A stretch of DNA of 64,000 nt from Siphonodentalium dalli (lineage: Eukaryota; Mollusca; Scaphopoda; Gadilida; Siphonodentaliidae), in contig CP136065.1 of NCBI GenBank assembly GCA_032622095.1, positions 209,662,151 through 209,726,150 on the forward strand, given 5' to 3'. The notes below the pieces were generated by a model. It did not search any database and was not told where the DNA came from. It worked only from the letters and a program-made list of their open reading frames with translations. Position numbers and translations under genes: made by a program. Shown here piece by piece: positions 10,892-22,182 of this stretch. The stretch's first letter is position 1, and the number at the start of each line of letters is the position of its first letter.

Positions 10892-11340
10892 TACACTCTT
10901 GTGTAGAAAATTGTGTAGAAACTACACATGGCATATGTGTCGGTGGAATTTTTTAAACATTGAATATGAGTAAATATGTGAGTCTATTATAGTTAGTAGA
11001 TGATATATTTTCTATTTGAGACACAAACCTCGTAAAAAGCTACCATATTAAAAATCTGGCAGCAACTTTAAAACTTTGGGATACACAAATATGTGCTATT
11101 CAGTTTTGACACAACCACAGTGTAGCACAAAGTTTTAACGCTGCTGCCAGATTTTTAATATGATAGCTTTTTACGAGGTTTGTGTCTCAAATAGAACATA
11201 TCTCATCTACTAACTATTATATTCTCGCATATTCACTCATATTCAATGTTGAGAAAATTCCACCGACACATATGTCATGTGTAATTTTCTACACAATTTT
11301 GTTTAAGAACACGTGTGTTCTATTAGTGTACACCTGTGTA
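10892..11340. repeat. large foldback inside intron 2 of gene 1
   Basis: Two arms of roughly 190 bp are inverted copies: for example TTTGAGACACAAACCTCGTA at about 11015-11034 and its reverse complement near 11172-11190, with further matching outwards (CATATGTGTCGGTGGAATTTT and its complement). Equivalent foldbacks sit in intron 2 of gene 2 and gene 3, so the structure predates the duplications. Boundaries are approximate. Confidence 0.75.
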
Positions 11341-11608
11341 GTGTTATATTCTCGTATAGGTTCATAATCGACCTATAATATTCACATAGGTTACTATTGG
11401 ATTATTTGATTATGAAATAAGCCCATATTGGACATATCCGGTATTCGTTTTATGGCGCGTGCCACAGTGAAAACGCATTTTAAACAGCGTACATCATTCT
11501 GGTAAGTCGTGGATTGGTTTATTCGTTTTAATTTCCGCCCATAATTAACTTACAATAAGTCATTATGAGTCGATAATGGCACTAAACACTCTCATTTTTC
11601 ATTTTCAG

Positions 11609-11700
11609 TTTGTTATGGACGCAAACTGAGACAAATATATATACGCCGATTTTGAACCTAAAACAAATCCTATTATAACCCAATAACATGGAAGAATAGG
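11609..11700 (+). other. gene 1 exon 3: probable 3' UTR exon
   Basis: The acceptor CTCATTTTTCATTTTCAG at 11591-11608 is preserved in all three genes and is preceded by the GTAAGT donor at the end of exon 2. The exon is non-coding. Its end is not defined: the position of the AATAAA seen in gene 3 reads AAACAAA here, so the poly(A) signal is weak or lies elsewhere. Confidence 0.45.
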
Positions 11701-11761
11701 CTGATTAGAATGCCCTCAACTGAATGTCCGTCGCAAAGGGGAAATAGTGTGTCTGTCATTT

Positions 11762-11854
11762 GCAGAATGAGGTCCCCAGAGGGTGAATTTAGTTATGCTA
11801 CCCCGCATAGCGGGCTAGCATCACCAAATTTTCCCTCTGTGGACCTCATTCTGC
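11762..11854. repeat. 93-bp hairpin, GCAGAATGAGGTCCCCAGAG family
   Basis: Arms GCAGAATGAGGTCCCCAGAG and the complement close around CCCCGCATAGCGGG. It lies just downstream of exon 3. Positional copies are at 33514-33606 and 56852-56944, and the same arms form the ends of the MITE at 15092-15442. Confidence 0.8.
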
Positions 11855-12360
11855 TGAGGTAAAATATGGCTGTTTCACGAACGTAACACTGGAAAGTTCT
11901 GACAAGAAATTATTAAAAAAAATATGTGGACTATAAGTATATTACTTGAATTTCGGCGATCTTCCAGTCGAAAACATCATGTAATACATGTGAAATGATT
12001 GGGGCGTCTTAAATCTGTTAAACTCTGAGGTATAAATGTCATTTCGCGGATTTATGTAGGACTTTGGGTGTTTAAAGATAGAGATTGTGTATGTCACCGC
12101 AATCAATCAAATTTATTCCCCAGACGCACAAGACAACATGAGTATTGAGACACAACATTTAACATTAATACATTAAGAAATAACAATAATATGTACGTAT
12201 TTACAAATGGGAAAGAGGGGCAGTCAGGATACATGTGTATCGTTTAAATATTGTATGTGTGCACTAATAGTTCAGTAACTATAATGCCGTTCTTGCTGAA
12301 TTTGGAAAGAATTCCTTTGCCATAATTGTATTTACGTTAGTTGCACAATCATGACAGAGC
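11855..12360. other. intergenic, no recognised feature
   Basis: AT-rich sequence conserved with unit 2 (33607-34096). No gene is seen. Confidence 0.4.
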
Positions 12361-13054
12361 ACAGTTACTGGACATAAAGTCCCAAAAATAAGGTTTTAAT
12401 CGAATTTATAAATCGGTATACGAATATAAAGAACTCATGTTATGAAAGAGTTACCAAATGGCCTGACAAACATATCCCAAATACAAGCACAAAAATACGG
12501 GGCATATGTCGCCTGTGTCCTATAAATTACACACTCAGCTACAACTCTGCAGCGATAAAATCGTTCCCGACGCCAAATTAAAGTAGTTTAAAACATTTTT
12601 CATAATTAGCGACGAGTGACTCGTCGCCATTTTATTTCTTAGCATCGTATGAAGGGAACCGGTGTACTGAAAAAAGTGCATGTGTTCCGACATACTATTT
12701 GTTGCAGAAAACCGGTCTTTCCAATTAGCGATTGAACAAGTATACGAAAACATTGAAAATATGGATGGCACTCGTCGCTAATGGTGAAAAATGTTTTAAA
12801 CTCCGTTAATTTGGCGCCCGGAACGATTTTATCGCTGCAGAGTTGTAGCTGAGTATGTTATTTATAGGAAACATGCGACATATGCCCGTACATGTATGTT
12901 GTGTTTTGTGCTTGTATTTGGGATATGTTTGTCCAGCCATTTGTAATTGTCCGGCCATTTGTAATTCTTTCATAACTTGAGTTCCTTATATTCGCATACC
13001 GATTTATAAATTCGATTAAAACCTTATTTTTGGGACTGTATGTCCAGTAACTGT
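12361..13054. mobile_element. about 700-bp foldback element with arms of about 270 bp
   Basis: The left end ACAGTTACTGGACATAAAG is matched by an inverted right end finishing TGTCCAGTAACTGT. Inverted similarity continues through AAGGTTTTAATCGAATTTAT and GCAGCGATAAAATCGTT blocks to a central loop at about 12630-12760. In unit 2 the same element (34097-41231) has been split by a 6.4-kb LINE. No transposase is present. Confidence 0.8.
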
Positions 13055-13398
13055 GGACAGAGCAGTGTCTTCGTGGACTTCCGTTGTTCCGGATTCGGTG
13101 TTCGAAAAAACATTGAATTCGCCCATATCTCTTTTTTCGTTGCACATGTTTTGCGCATAAATTTCGCTGTTTACCCGGTTGCCAATATTGCACTTATCTG
13201 TAGATATTTCAGTGCAGGCACCAATTTCTTTAATTTGGAAATTGCTTAATATATTGGATGTGACTCCACTAAGTCATCCCGCCAAATTTCCGTATAATAT
13301 AATTTATACCACGATCTTACTATATAAATAAAGCCATCTGTTTAAATTTTACATTTAATCAACACCTGTTGATTAAACGTGCCTATATACTGTTGATT

Positions 13399-13567
13399 AA
13401 ACTTCGCAGAGTGGATTAAACTTTCTCCATACAATTTGAACGGAAAAGTGTTTATCCATCGCATTGTAAAGATCGTGGCATAAACTTCGCAGGGTGGATT
13501 AAACTTTCTCCATACAATTTGAACGGAAAAGTGTTTATCCATCGCATTGTAAAGATCGTGGCATAAA
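13399..13567. repeat. two tandem copies of an 83-bp sequence
   Basis: AAACTTCGCAG(A/G)GTGG starts at 13399 and again at 13482; the two units are otherwise almost identical. Unit 2 has the same pair at 41650-41818. Unit 3 lacks them because of its 2.5-kb insertion and an adjoining deletion. Confidence 0.85.
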
Positions 13568-13569
13568 CA

Positions 13570-13707
13570 AAATATACGCATAATGTTTCTGAATAACAAA
13601 TTTAATCCACTCGTGGGATTGGCGAGACTCGCTGAGGCTTGTGATGTAAATCGCCAATCCCCCACTCGTGGATTAAATTTGTTATTCAGAAACACTATGC
13701 GTATATT
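13570..13707. repeat. 138-bp palindrome next to the 83-bp tandem pair
   Basis: The left arm AATATACGCATAATGTTTCT is matched by the right arm ending ATGCGTATATT, with AACAAATTTAATCCACTCGTG-type inner arms. The centre differs between unit 1 and unit 2 (41821-41965), where it is itself an inverted repeat. Confidence 0.8.
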
Positions 13708-14902
13708 CTATATATAATCAATAGTCCTACATATTATCGCTACATATGGCAATTAGACAACTTTCAGACATTTGTATAGTATTAAAACTATAATGTTCTT
13801 ATTCGTTCCAGAGATGACAAGGGAAATGGAGTCTCCCACGTAATACACCAAAGCATAGAATATATATCAACGACTCAAGATAGGATTTCCAGAACATACA
13901 ACACAGTTCCACGTCAGAAGCAACAGTTTATCTAGGTCAAGACAAGTTGAGACCACAAAGTTAAATAAATAAAGCATACAGCAATTTAGAAAATGCAACT
14001 CGGTGTAGATTTCTTTCTTTTAAATATTTCACCTGACTCACCTGATAAGAGAAACTAGATCATGCCATGAAATTCTACTCTGGTTAACGCCCGTAGAGAT
14101 GATATTCCACCAGTACAAAACATTGGAACTTTTTGCAGTTTTGACAGGGAACTTTATAAAGTAAAAATAAATAACACGGGGGAATATATTTCCTTATTAT
14201 TATCTGCTCCTTAATAAGGTACTTCACTGTAGGTGAAGGTCCTCTCGAAATTTCACGATTTAAGTGACTTTGTGAACTATATTTATTTGCGTCACTTACA
14301 ATTATGGGATTTCTCCTGGGTAATTAATTCAATGTTTATTGCGATATCGGTACAGAACAGTCACAGAAAGGCGTTAGAACCAGCTAGTGCATCTAGTATT
14401 AATAGTAGACCATGCCATGAATCTCTACTCTAGCTATCGCCCGTAGAGATCATATTCAACCAGTACAAAACCTGGGAACTTTTTGAAGTTTTGACAGGGA
14501 ACCTTATAAAGTAAAAAAAAAAATAACTCGGGGAATATATATCTTAGTTAATATCTGTTCCTTATAAATGTACTTCACTGTACTGGTGGAATATGATCTC
14601 TATATACGGTCGTTAGCTAGAGTAGAGAGATTCATGGCATGATCTAAAAAGAAACAAGAGCTGGGCTGTCGCTCGATGCATACCACCATGTGACATAGCA
14701 CCAAGAGTGGGCAAACCTGTATAACATATGGTTGAGATAATTAGGCAGACGGACCCAAAAATGAACATTTACAGACAAAGATGAATAACTGTAGAACGGG
14801 AAACCTGAACAAAACAAAACTCAATTGAATGTCCTCCTATTAGGGAACATCCATACCAAATTTCATTAAGATCTGACAACCGATGGTTGAGATATGGGTA
14901 AC
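13708..14902. repeat. intergenic block with repeats of the CAGTACAAAAC / TTTTGACAGGGA family
   Basis: Segments starting ATCATGCCATGAA, with GTAGAGATGATATTC, ACTTTTTGCAGTTTTGACAGGGA and GTACTTCACTGTAGGTGAAGG, occur twice here (about 14060 and 14400). They occur again near 24360, 42310, 42660, 43050 (inverted), 52600 and 60120. They look like degenerate copies of one non-coding interspersed repeat. No protein is supported. Confidence 0.55.
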
Positions 14903-15028
14903 TTATGGGTAACTTTTCAGGATTTAGTCGGAAATATGGCTTGTTGCCATTCATCGGAAAGCTCTAGAGCTTTCCGATGAATGGCAACAAGCCATATTTC
15001 CGACTAAATCCTGAAAAGTTACCCATAA
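14903..15028. repeat. 126-bp near-perfect palindrome centred on GCTCTAGAGC (family P)
   Basis: The arms run from TTATGGGTAACTTTTCAGG to the inverted copy. It is a truncated version of the 212-bp palindrome at 44141-44352. A single arm of a related element is at about 8660-8765. Confidence 0.85.
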
Positions 15029-15091
15029 TTCTGCTGTGGTTAAGAAGTCAATTAATTAGAGTATTACTGTATATAAGGTGTGTCCAAATTC

Positions 15092-15442
15092 AAGCCTGCA
15101 AATAGCGTGTCTGTCATTTGCAGAATGAGGTCCCCAGAGGGCGAATTTAGTTCAGATTGAAGTTCCCCAGTTGAAGTTGGTGATGTTTGCCCATTAATAG
15201 CCTCGATTATGCATTTTATCTTCTGCAATTAAGGGGATATAGAAACTTCCCAGAAGTGAAAAAGAGACTAAAACAATGTTAATTTGAGACTATAGATATT
15301 TCCCAGAAGATGATGCCTATAAGCAGAATAAGGTCCCCAGAAGGTGAATTTGGTATGCTAGCCGGCTGTGCGGGATATCATCACTAAATTCATCCTCTGG
15401 GGACCTCATTCTGCAAATGACAGACGCCATGCTTGCAGGCTT
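15092..15442. mobile_element. about 350-bp MITE with terminal inverted repeats of about 60 bp
   Basis: The left end AGCCTGCAA...GTCTGTCATTTGCAG is matched by the inverted right end CTGCAAATGACAGAC...TTGCAGGCT. The inner arms are the AATGAGGTCCCCAGAG sequence of the hairpin at 11762. Unit 2 keeps only the part from about 44349 to 44703. Non-coding. Confidence 0.65.
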
Positions 15443-15718
15443 GTCCAAATGAAATTAAAACGTACATGTATATGGGTGGGCACCTTTTTCACACGAACGA
15501 CACAAACTTGCAAAGCGGCATCATTCAGTTTAAAAATCACATTGCGGTTCAGTTTTTGGTTTTCGTGCTATAATACTGATTATCATGATAATAAATGCTC
15601 TTCATTTTTTTGTTGAAAAGATTAACATCCAATGCTCTTCATTGCTGAAGATATAAGCACATCGCCGATCGCCGATCTTAACTCGTTCTTTATTAAATGA
15701 ATTATCCCATCCCGATAT

Positions 15719-16471
15719 CTCATATATATTTTGAAGACCTCTGTATGTTTGTTTGTTTGTCTGTATGTCTGTCTGTCTGTCTGTCTGTCATTAATACAAA
15801 TCTACGATTCTCGACCGATCGGGACGAAACTTGGTACGTGTGTGTAGTTTGACCAGGCGGTGAACGTTGTCGTATTGGCGAGCCCGTGCGGCGCCCGCTT
15901 CGCGCATGCGCAGACGAGATCTCGGAAACGGGTGGAGCTATCGACTTGAAATTTGCTATGTGAATGTATCTTGCCCCGGATACGAATTTTATCGGGTCGC
16001 CGAGCCCGTGCGACACCAGCTTCGCGCATGCGCAGACGAGATCTCGGAAACGGGTGGAGCTATCGACTTGAAATTTGCTATGTGAATGTATCTTGCCCCG
16101 GATACGAATTTTATCGGGTCGCCGAGTCCGTGCGACGCCATCTTCGCGCATGCGCAGACCAGATCTCGGAAACGGGTAGAGCTATCGACTTGAAATTTTG
16201 TTTTTGAATAGCCCGGACAACGTCGGGCTCATCGCATGCGCTGCACGGGCGCCGCACGGGCTCGCCAATACGACAACGTCCACCGCCTGGTCAAATTACA
16301 CACACGTACCAAGTTTCGTCCCGATCGGCCGAGAATCGTAGATTTGTATAAATGACATACATACATTCATACATACAGACAGACAGACATACATACATAC
16401 ATACATACAGAGGTCTTCAAAATATATATGAGATATCTCATATATATTTTGAAGACCTCTGTATGTTTGTT

Positions 16472-16503
<32 letters not shown>

Positions 16504-16954
16504 ATTAATTCAAATCTACGATTCTCGACCGATCGGGACGAAACTTGGTACGTGTGTGTAGTTTGACCAGGCGGTGAACGTTGTCGTATTGGCGAGCCCG
16601 TGCGGCGCCCGCTTCGCGCATGCGCAGACGAGATCTCGGAAACGGGTGGAGCTATCGACTTGAAATTTGCTATGTGAATGTATCTTGCCCCGGATACGAA
16701 TTTTATCGGGTCGCCGAGCCCGTGCGACACCAGATTCGCGCATGCGCAGACGAGATCTCGGAAACGGGTGGAGCTATCGACTTGAAATTTGCTATGTGAA
16801 TGTATCTTGCCCCGGATACGAATTTTATCGGGTCGCTGAGTCCGTGCGACGCCAGCTTCGCGCATGCGCAGACCAGATCTCGGAAACGGGTAGAGCTATC
16901 GACTTGAAATTTTGTTTTTGAATAGCCCGGACAACGTCGGGCTCATCGGCTAGT
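15719..16954 (+). mobile_element. Helentron-like (DINE-type) element inserted in unit 1, with an internal inverted copy
   Basis: The element ends with the hairpin AGCCCGGACAACGTCGGGCT followed by CATCGGCTAG and contains GTCT microsatellites. It also has repeated blocks of about 120 bp carrying CTCGGAAACGGGTGGAGCTA and GCGCATGCGCAGA. These are hallmarks of Helentron-associated interspersed elements. Unit 2 has the empty site at 44982/44983, where the host reads CCCGATATTAAG, so the insertion went between two T residues as Helentrons do. The interior has two complete 5' regions and one inverted copy, forming a palindrome of about 380 bp centred near 16433. Open frames across it are repetitive by-products. 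Confidence 0.75.
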
Positions 16955-17990
16955 TAAGATATATATTGGAATTGTATATTATTTATTCCGATGGATGTTC
17001 AGAAAATGAGCAGACGACAGACAGACATAAATATAATAGAAGGGCAGAATGAAGAATTAAGATAATTAAACAAACGGCCAATTATTATCTGAATATTTCC
17101 TAAGGGAACTAATCGCCATTAAGTAGTTAGCACTATTCTACTCCCCCTCTCAACCACAGGTTCTCTATTATTGATTCCAGAGTAGCTGAATACCACTTGA
17201 CTAACATAAATTTGACGAACATACCCCTTTGCACAAATCCCTGCTCCGACATTTAGTTAAAACGAACAAACAATCACACAAACACCACCAAATGTTATAG
17301 CTACCAAATCAACCATAACCATATAGCAATATGACCTGGAAGTCACTACACCAAGCACCATAACATCACAAAATCATGCCACCTGTCATCTTGTATGCTT
17401 AATTGTTTGTATTGGGAGAGGGGCTTCAATAGTTGAAAAACCTGTGCCCGATCCATTTTGTATTATTATATACAATAAAATACGTTTAAAGTCAAGTAGT
17501 TAGTAAACAAAGTGTTAAAGCAGGATAATTCTAAGTCGAAAGGGTCGTAACTCGTGTAACAATATGACGGAAGTTCCGAACCCGTATTAGAAATTGGTAT
17601 GTATTTAAGGCTGAGAAACACACATACCGACGTTCGTTCTAATCAAACACACGCTATCCAAGCTGGATGTATCGGATATAGAAACCGAAATGTTAACGGA
17701 CGGACTAATAACACAATACGACTCAAACGGGTGTATAAATAAACCGGGCTGCTATGCGACTTGTTCTAAATTCTATGAGTTGAGTAGGCATATGTGAGGC
17801 ACACAGAATCCATATAAAAGTATTTGGAGCCCCATGTTGGTTCGAGGAGATCTGCTTGCATTTATTCTATCGAAGCGGGGTTCCGGAAATCAAATTATAA
17901 AATTAATTGGCTAAATACTTTTAAAAGCCGTTAGAAAATTTGGTTTATGCATAAATTATGAACAATGAGCGTTCATTCAAGTTGTTTATC
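16955..17990. other. intergenic, no recognised gene
   Basis: Conserved with unit 2 (44983-46360), where a 330-bp repeat is inserted at the position matching about 17468. The segment contains GAGCAGACGACAGACAGAC near 17015. No open frame is worth reporting. Confidence 0.45.
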
Positions 17991-18280
17991 TATTCCTGAT
18001 ATGGTAAAATAAAGAGCGTTTATCTCACATATATGCGAAAACTTGAAAGCGAGAGAACATGACTATGGCTTTGGTAATTGATTTAGTTCATATAATCTAC
18101 GTATCGATCGTCAATGAACATGTATTTATCGATATAGATCTGATCACAAGTACCAAACTACGTCGACGCAATTTGGAGATTCAAATGAGGCTAATGCGTT
18201 AATGTAATTTTACACCTGTTTTCATTTTTTGTTCGCACAGAAGTGAGATAAACACTCTTTATTCCTATAATATCGGGAAT
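17991..18280. mobile_element. about 290-bp MITE with imperfect inverted ends
   Basis: The left end TATTCCTGATATGGTAAAATAAAGAGCGTTTATCTCAC is matched by an inverted right end GTGAGATAAACACTCTTTATTCC...TATCGGGA. The unit 2 copy is at 46361-46650. Related ends appear near 4125-4185 and at the right edge of the window. Confidence 0.6.
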
Positions 18281-19854
18281 TTATTAAAGTGAGCGTTCTT
18301 TATTGTTTCATCATGGCTGTCTTTTTCTAAATTTTATGACTTGATACCTCGTCCTATACGCACCTCGTTGTAATAGAAGCAGTTTGCTCTCCGGAACTGG
18401 ACACAAGCCAGCCTTACCTGTACTATAGTTATAATGTTTTGCTCCGAACCACCATATTGCTTAGTATAGGACCCGGATGTTGATCTATCTTGACGCCCGT
18501 AACACGACTGGGATGCACATGTGTTACGGAACGAGAGAGACATGAGGGAGCCGCAGTGGAAGTTAGCAGCGCCCGCAATGGCCAATATATATATATATAA
18601 GTTCCCGATGGGCCGGGGGGGGGTCGGAAAATATTTTCAGGCACGTATGCTGATTTTTAACTTTCGACCCTTGTTGGGACCCACACACCCCCGCGTCCAA
18701 ATTTATTTCCGTTTTCGGCAGTTTTTTCCGACCATTTTTGGATACCCACCCCCCTTTTAACTCTAAAATAGAGATTTGTGGGGGGAATCCACTGTAAACA
18801 GCTGTATATGAATTTCTGTGCATACTATTTGTCATGGATGTTAACATTGACATGTAAATAGGAACGAGTCATTTTGGGGTCAATCGGCCAAAAAAACATG
18901 GCTGCCAGAGGCCATGTTGGATTTCAAAATTTGCAACAAAATACAACACGATAACTGCCTGCAGTCAGTTTAGCAGTTATAATTACATTAGTTCTCTTAT
19001 TATACGGTGTTTTAAGCCAAACTCATTGCAAAAACAGTCAAAAAACTTGCAGGAATTTTTTTTTTTTGAGTTGCTGAAAAAAAAAATTGTTGGTCCCATC
19101 GTCCACCCACCCACCCCGGCATACGTGCCCGGAAAAAATCCCCACACCGTGGATGGGCGTAGACTTTTTATGAAAAAATGCAGGGCCTCAGTCCTCTTAG
19201 AGGGAAGGTTTCCTCTGCCATCGATCCGCATAGAATTATCCCCAAATACGAACGCGATTAGATAGCGAAAGCTATTCGAGCACAGTACAACAGGGCACGT
19301 GTCACGCGAGCCGCGAGGTTATGATTGTATTCGAAATGGTTATCCTGAGTTAACTACTTTGGTCGTTAAAGTCATATTTCCCTATCAATATCAATATATA
19401 TATATTAATACTGAAATGATCACGGGCACCACATTGTGACCTATATAGGACATTAATAATTGTCACATTGTATGGTTAATGTATGCTTTATCTATAAAAC
19501 TATAATAAAACATAACGGATATTATTTTGTGGGGGGATTAGGGCCATCGCCTTGTGTAGGGATGTGTGGGCGATATCGAATCAGCATGCAATATAGTATA
19601 GTAGACCTGTATATACACAGGGATTGTGTCATAGATGTGTCACATAGACCCTTGGCGAAAACAGCAGGTATGTGGTAGCCATTTGTTGCGTTATAACCTT
19701 ACTCCGGAAAAAGCTATATCATATCATTCGGCAGTCCAGTAAACCCGGGTTATGATGCTAAAACTGGGAAGACGAATCCGTATTTTCTGGACCTAGATTT
19801 TCAATTGCCACCAACTAATGGTGGTGACGACAACAACGAACGATTATGACTATT
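18281..19854. other. intergenic, repetitive, no recognised gene
   Basis: The block from about 18940 to 19400 recurs in unit 2 and again at 62345-62805. A TA microsatellite at 18585-18600 and G/C runs make several open frames that differ between copies by indels, as expected for non-coding DNA. Confidence 0.45.
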
Positions 19855-19975
19855 CGACGACGACGACGACGACGACGATGAGGGTGATGATGAAGATGAT
19901 GGTGATGACCATGACGGTAGTAATGGTCTTTGATGCGGATGGCGATGATGATGAAGATGAGTGATGATGACGATC
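19855..19975. repeat. GAC/GAT trinucleotide microsatellite
   Basis: A run of GAC followed by interrupted GAT repeats. The unit 2 copy at 48240-48355 has a different length. Confidence 0.9.
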
Positions 19976-20416
19976 GCATACAATAGTGGGCCCTTTTAGT
20001 AAATACATAGACAATAGTTAACTGTTCTGGGTAGAGTATGTTTTTTCTCCTGGAATGAAATGCGGACGATTATTACTCAGAACAGTTGACTATTGTGTTT
20101 ATTATATTTTCTATAACCCATGGTTACACCTAATACGTTCTTATAGCTACAACATCGCCAGCCAATTATGTTTAAAAACACACACAAGGATACCGAATGA
20201 CGCAAAAATGAGTATGGAGACGTTGTTTGGGATAATGCCCCCATTTGCCTCCCCCGGAATCTCGACCGCCTATATACCGACGCTAGTAGAATAGTATGAG
20301 TATTTTACACGTTCGGTGTCATATGAAAGATTCACATTTGTACTCGGATGGCCTCCACTTAGCGAAAGACGAAACCTCCAATTAAATGCATACATGGAAC
20401 ACAATAATTACTAACC

Positions 20417-21132
20417 ATGTCCCTTCCTACCTCACCAATCTATTACAAGATGTCGTCGCTTAAGCATCTCGATACCCCATTAGAAACCATTTGCGAACAC
20501 TTCACGAACACGACCCACTTCAAATCAAGTTTCATCCAATCCATGATCGCTGAATGGAATATATCATGCAAAACCATTACCGACAACAACAAACTTAATA
20601 AACCCCTCATCTGAACCAACCAAAGACGAGCTCATAAGTAACATGTATAGAACATTCTGTTAAAAAGGACTGACTTTGAAACGCCACCATATTGTAACGC
20701 AGGTCACAGGATATTATACATTTTGCACTACAGACTTAGATATAACTGTAGTGGCCTAAACTTTGATCAATATGAAAATTACATCGCAGCTAATCCAAAC
20801 TGTACTTGTGGAAATTCACGTGAAGATGCCAAAAACTTTTCTTCAGTTATCCTCTGTACGCAAAATCAAGAATTCGGATGTGGGCTCGTTTGGATGTACT
20901 TAACGTGACCATTGTCTCTGAAAAAGATATCCTGTTTTGTGTAACCCGGTACAGTAAAACACCGATGTGTGCCTGTTTGAGACAGTACAATCATTTATCT
21001 CATCAACAGACCGTTTCTCATAACCATCATAATTATCACAATTCTCTCATTGTAGTTTCTCTTACAACATACGGCGAGGCCATAGCCACTTCAACGGCCA
21101 CGATTAAACAGCAACTTCTACAATACATCTGA
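20417..21132 (+). pseudogene. decayed LINE ORF2 C-terminal remnant, unit 1 copy
   Basis: The plus strand carries, in broken frames, FKSSFIQSMIAEWN, then LRYNCSGLNFDQYENYI, then the zinc-type CTCGNSREDAK. Another frame continues with ARLDVLNVTIVSEKDILF. This order (KSSF..S.I..WN, RLR.NCS.LN, C.CG..ED) is that of the C-terminal end of invertebrate non-LTR retrotransposon proteins. Stops and frameshifts separate the pieces. The unit 2 copy is at 48807-49522. Confidence 0.6.
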
Positions 21133-21299
21133 ATTAAAAACCATCTCTCATACTTTTATTTATTATCAATTGAATACCAGTTCGGCAACTTGTGCTCCGA
21201 TCCCCTGTGCCCACACACATATCTTCATATGTTATATATAATCTGTAATATATTGTATATTGTGGGTTACAATAAATATGTTCAAATCAGTTGACCCAT

Positions 21300-21545
21300 A
21301 TTCCAACCTCACGGAAATCTCTGTCCCTCAGATATTCAAAAGGTGTAATGTCACATAACTACATTAATGCTAATCTGTTTTGAGCGGTATAAAAACCAGT
21401 CCCTCAAAATTCAAAAGGTGTAATCCCACATATTTGCATTAATACTAATCTAGGCATCTGTTTGAACTCTAGAAATCTCAGCCCATCATAAATTTAAAAG
21501 GTACCTTGCCACATATTTGCAGTCATAGTAATCTAGGTATCTGTT
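21300..21545. repeat. three degenerate tandem copies of an 85-90 bp sequence
   Basis: The blocks TTCAAAAGGTGTAATGTCAC, TTCAAAAGGTGTAATCCCAC and TTTAAAAGGTACCTTGCCAC follow each other, each with a TAATCTAGG-like tail. The unit 2 copy is at about 49690-49940. Confidence 0.65.
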
Positions 21546-21894
21546 CTGGCCCGTATACTCCCTCAATTATCTTCGATGTGTTTCGGTGTGAAATGGGTAG
21601 GTTACATTCGAGTTATACATGGATGCATGGTTTTATCGATATACCGTATACACTCATGTCATGTATCAAATGTTTGGCGGAGTAATAAATGCGTTCGATG
21701 GGCGCCCTGTCTAGAATATGTCGGCTAGGGTTGTGTTTTCACATTTTTCTTAACTCTTTACCCAACAAACCGGCCAAAAACGCCCAAATAAAGCTTCAGC
21801 AGCCTAAAATATCTTCGGTCTGTCTCAATAACACCATACAAATATGTATATCATTGGAATCGGTTCATTGACCACATTGTGATGGTTACAGTTA

Positions 21895-22182
21895 TGCCAT
21901 GTGCCAATGCATTCTCTTATATATGCGAGTCGACCATATGTCGCCTCGCATATATAAGAGAATGCATTGGCCTAAAAAAATCTTTTTTTACCATTTTTTC
22001 TTACATTCTTTAACAATTTTAGAATTTTTTCTTACATTTTTTAACAATTTTTATAATATTTTTCTACATTCTTTGACAATTTTATCATTTTTAATATGTG
22101 TTAAGCCAATGCATTCTCTTATATATGCGAGGCGACCTATGGTCGACTCGCATATATAAGAGAATGCATTGGCACAGGGCCG
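21895..22182. mobile_element. double-hairpin element, unit 1
   Basis: Two copies of family H hairpin in opposite orientation (21903-21971 and 22105-22173) flank about 130 bp of T-rich sequence. The outer flanks TGTGCC and GGCACA are inverted, so the pair forms the ends of one foldback element. The unit 2 copy is at 50316-50603. It lies about 650 bp upstream of gene 2. Confidence 0.75.

Noticed and set aside
12858-13249. Opposed frames of 111 and 69 codons, repeated at 41054-41448
   Set aside because: They lie in a foldback arm and the adjoining repeat, with no domain pattern. The longer one changes its C-terminus at the LINE junction in unit 2.
15740-15790. CRISPR-like or other short regular array
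   Set aside because: The GTTT/GTCT runs are simple microsatellites within a Helentron-like element, with no spacers.
15720-16921. Several overlapping frames of 70-190 codons on both strands
   Set aside because: They are translations of the tandem Helentron-like repeat and its GTCT microsatellite, repeated with the same sequence in palindromic halves.
18563-18853. Minus-strand frame containing a GGWVSKNGRKKLPKTEINLDAGV stretch, possible protein fragment
   Set aside because: It depends on repeat DNA shared between units, with frame differences between copies. No start or splice context is present.
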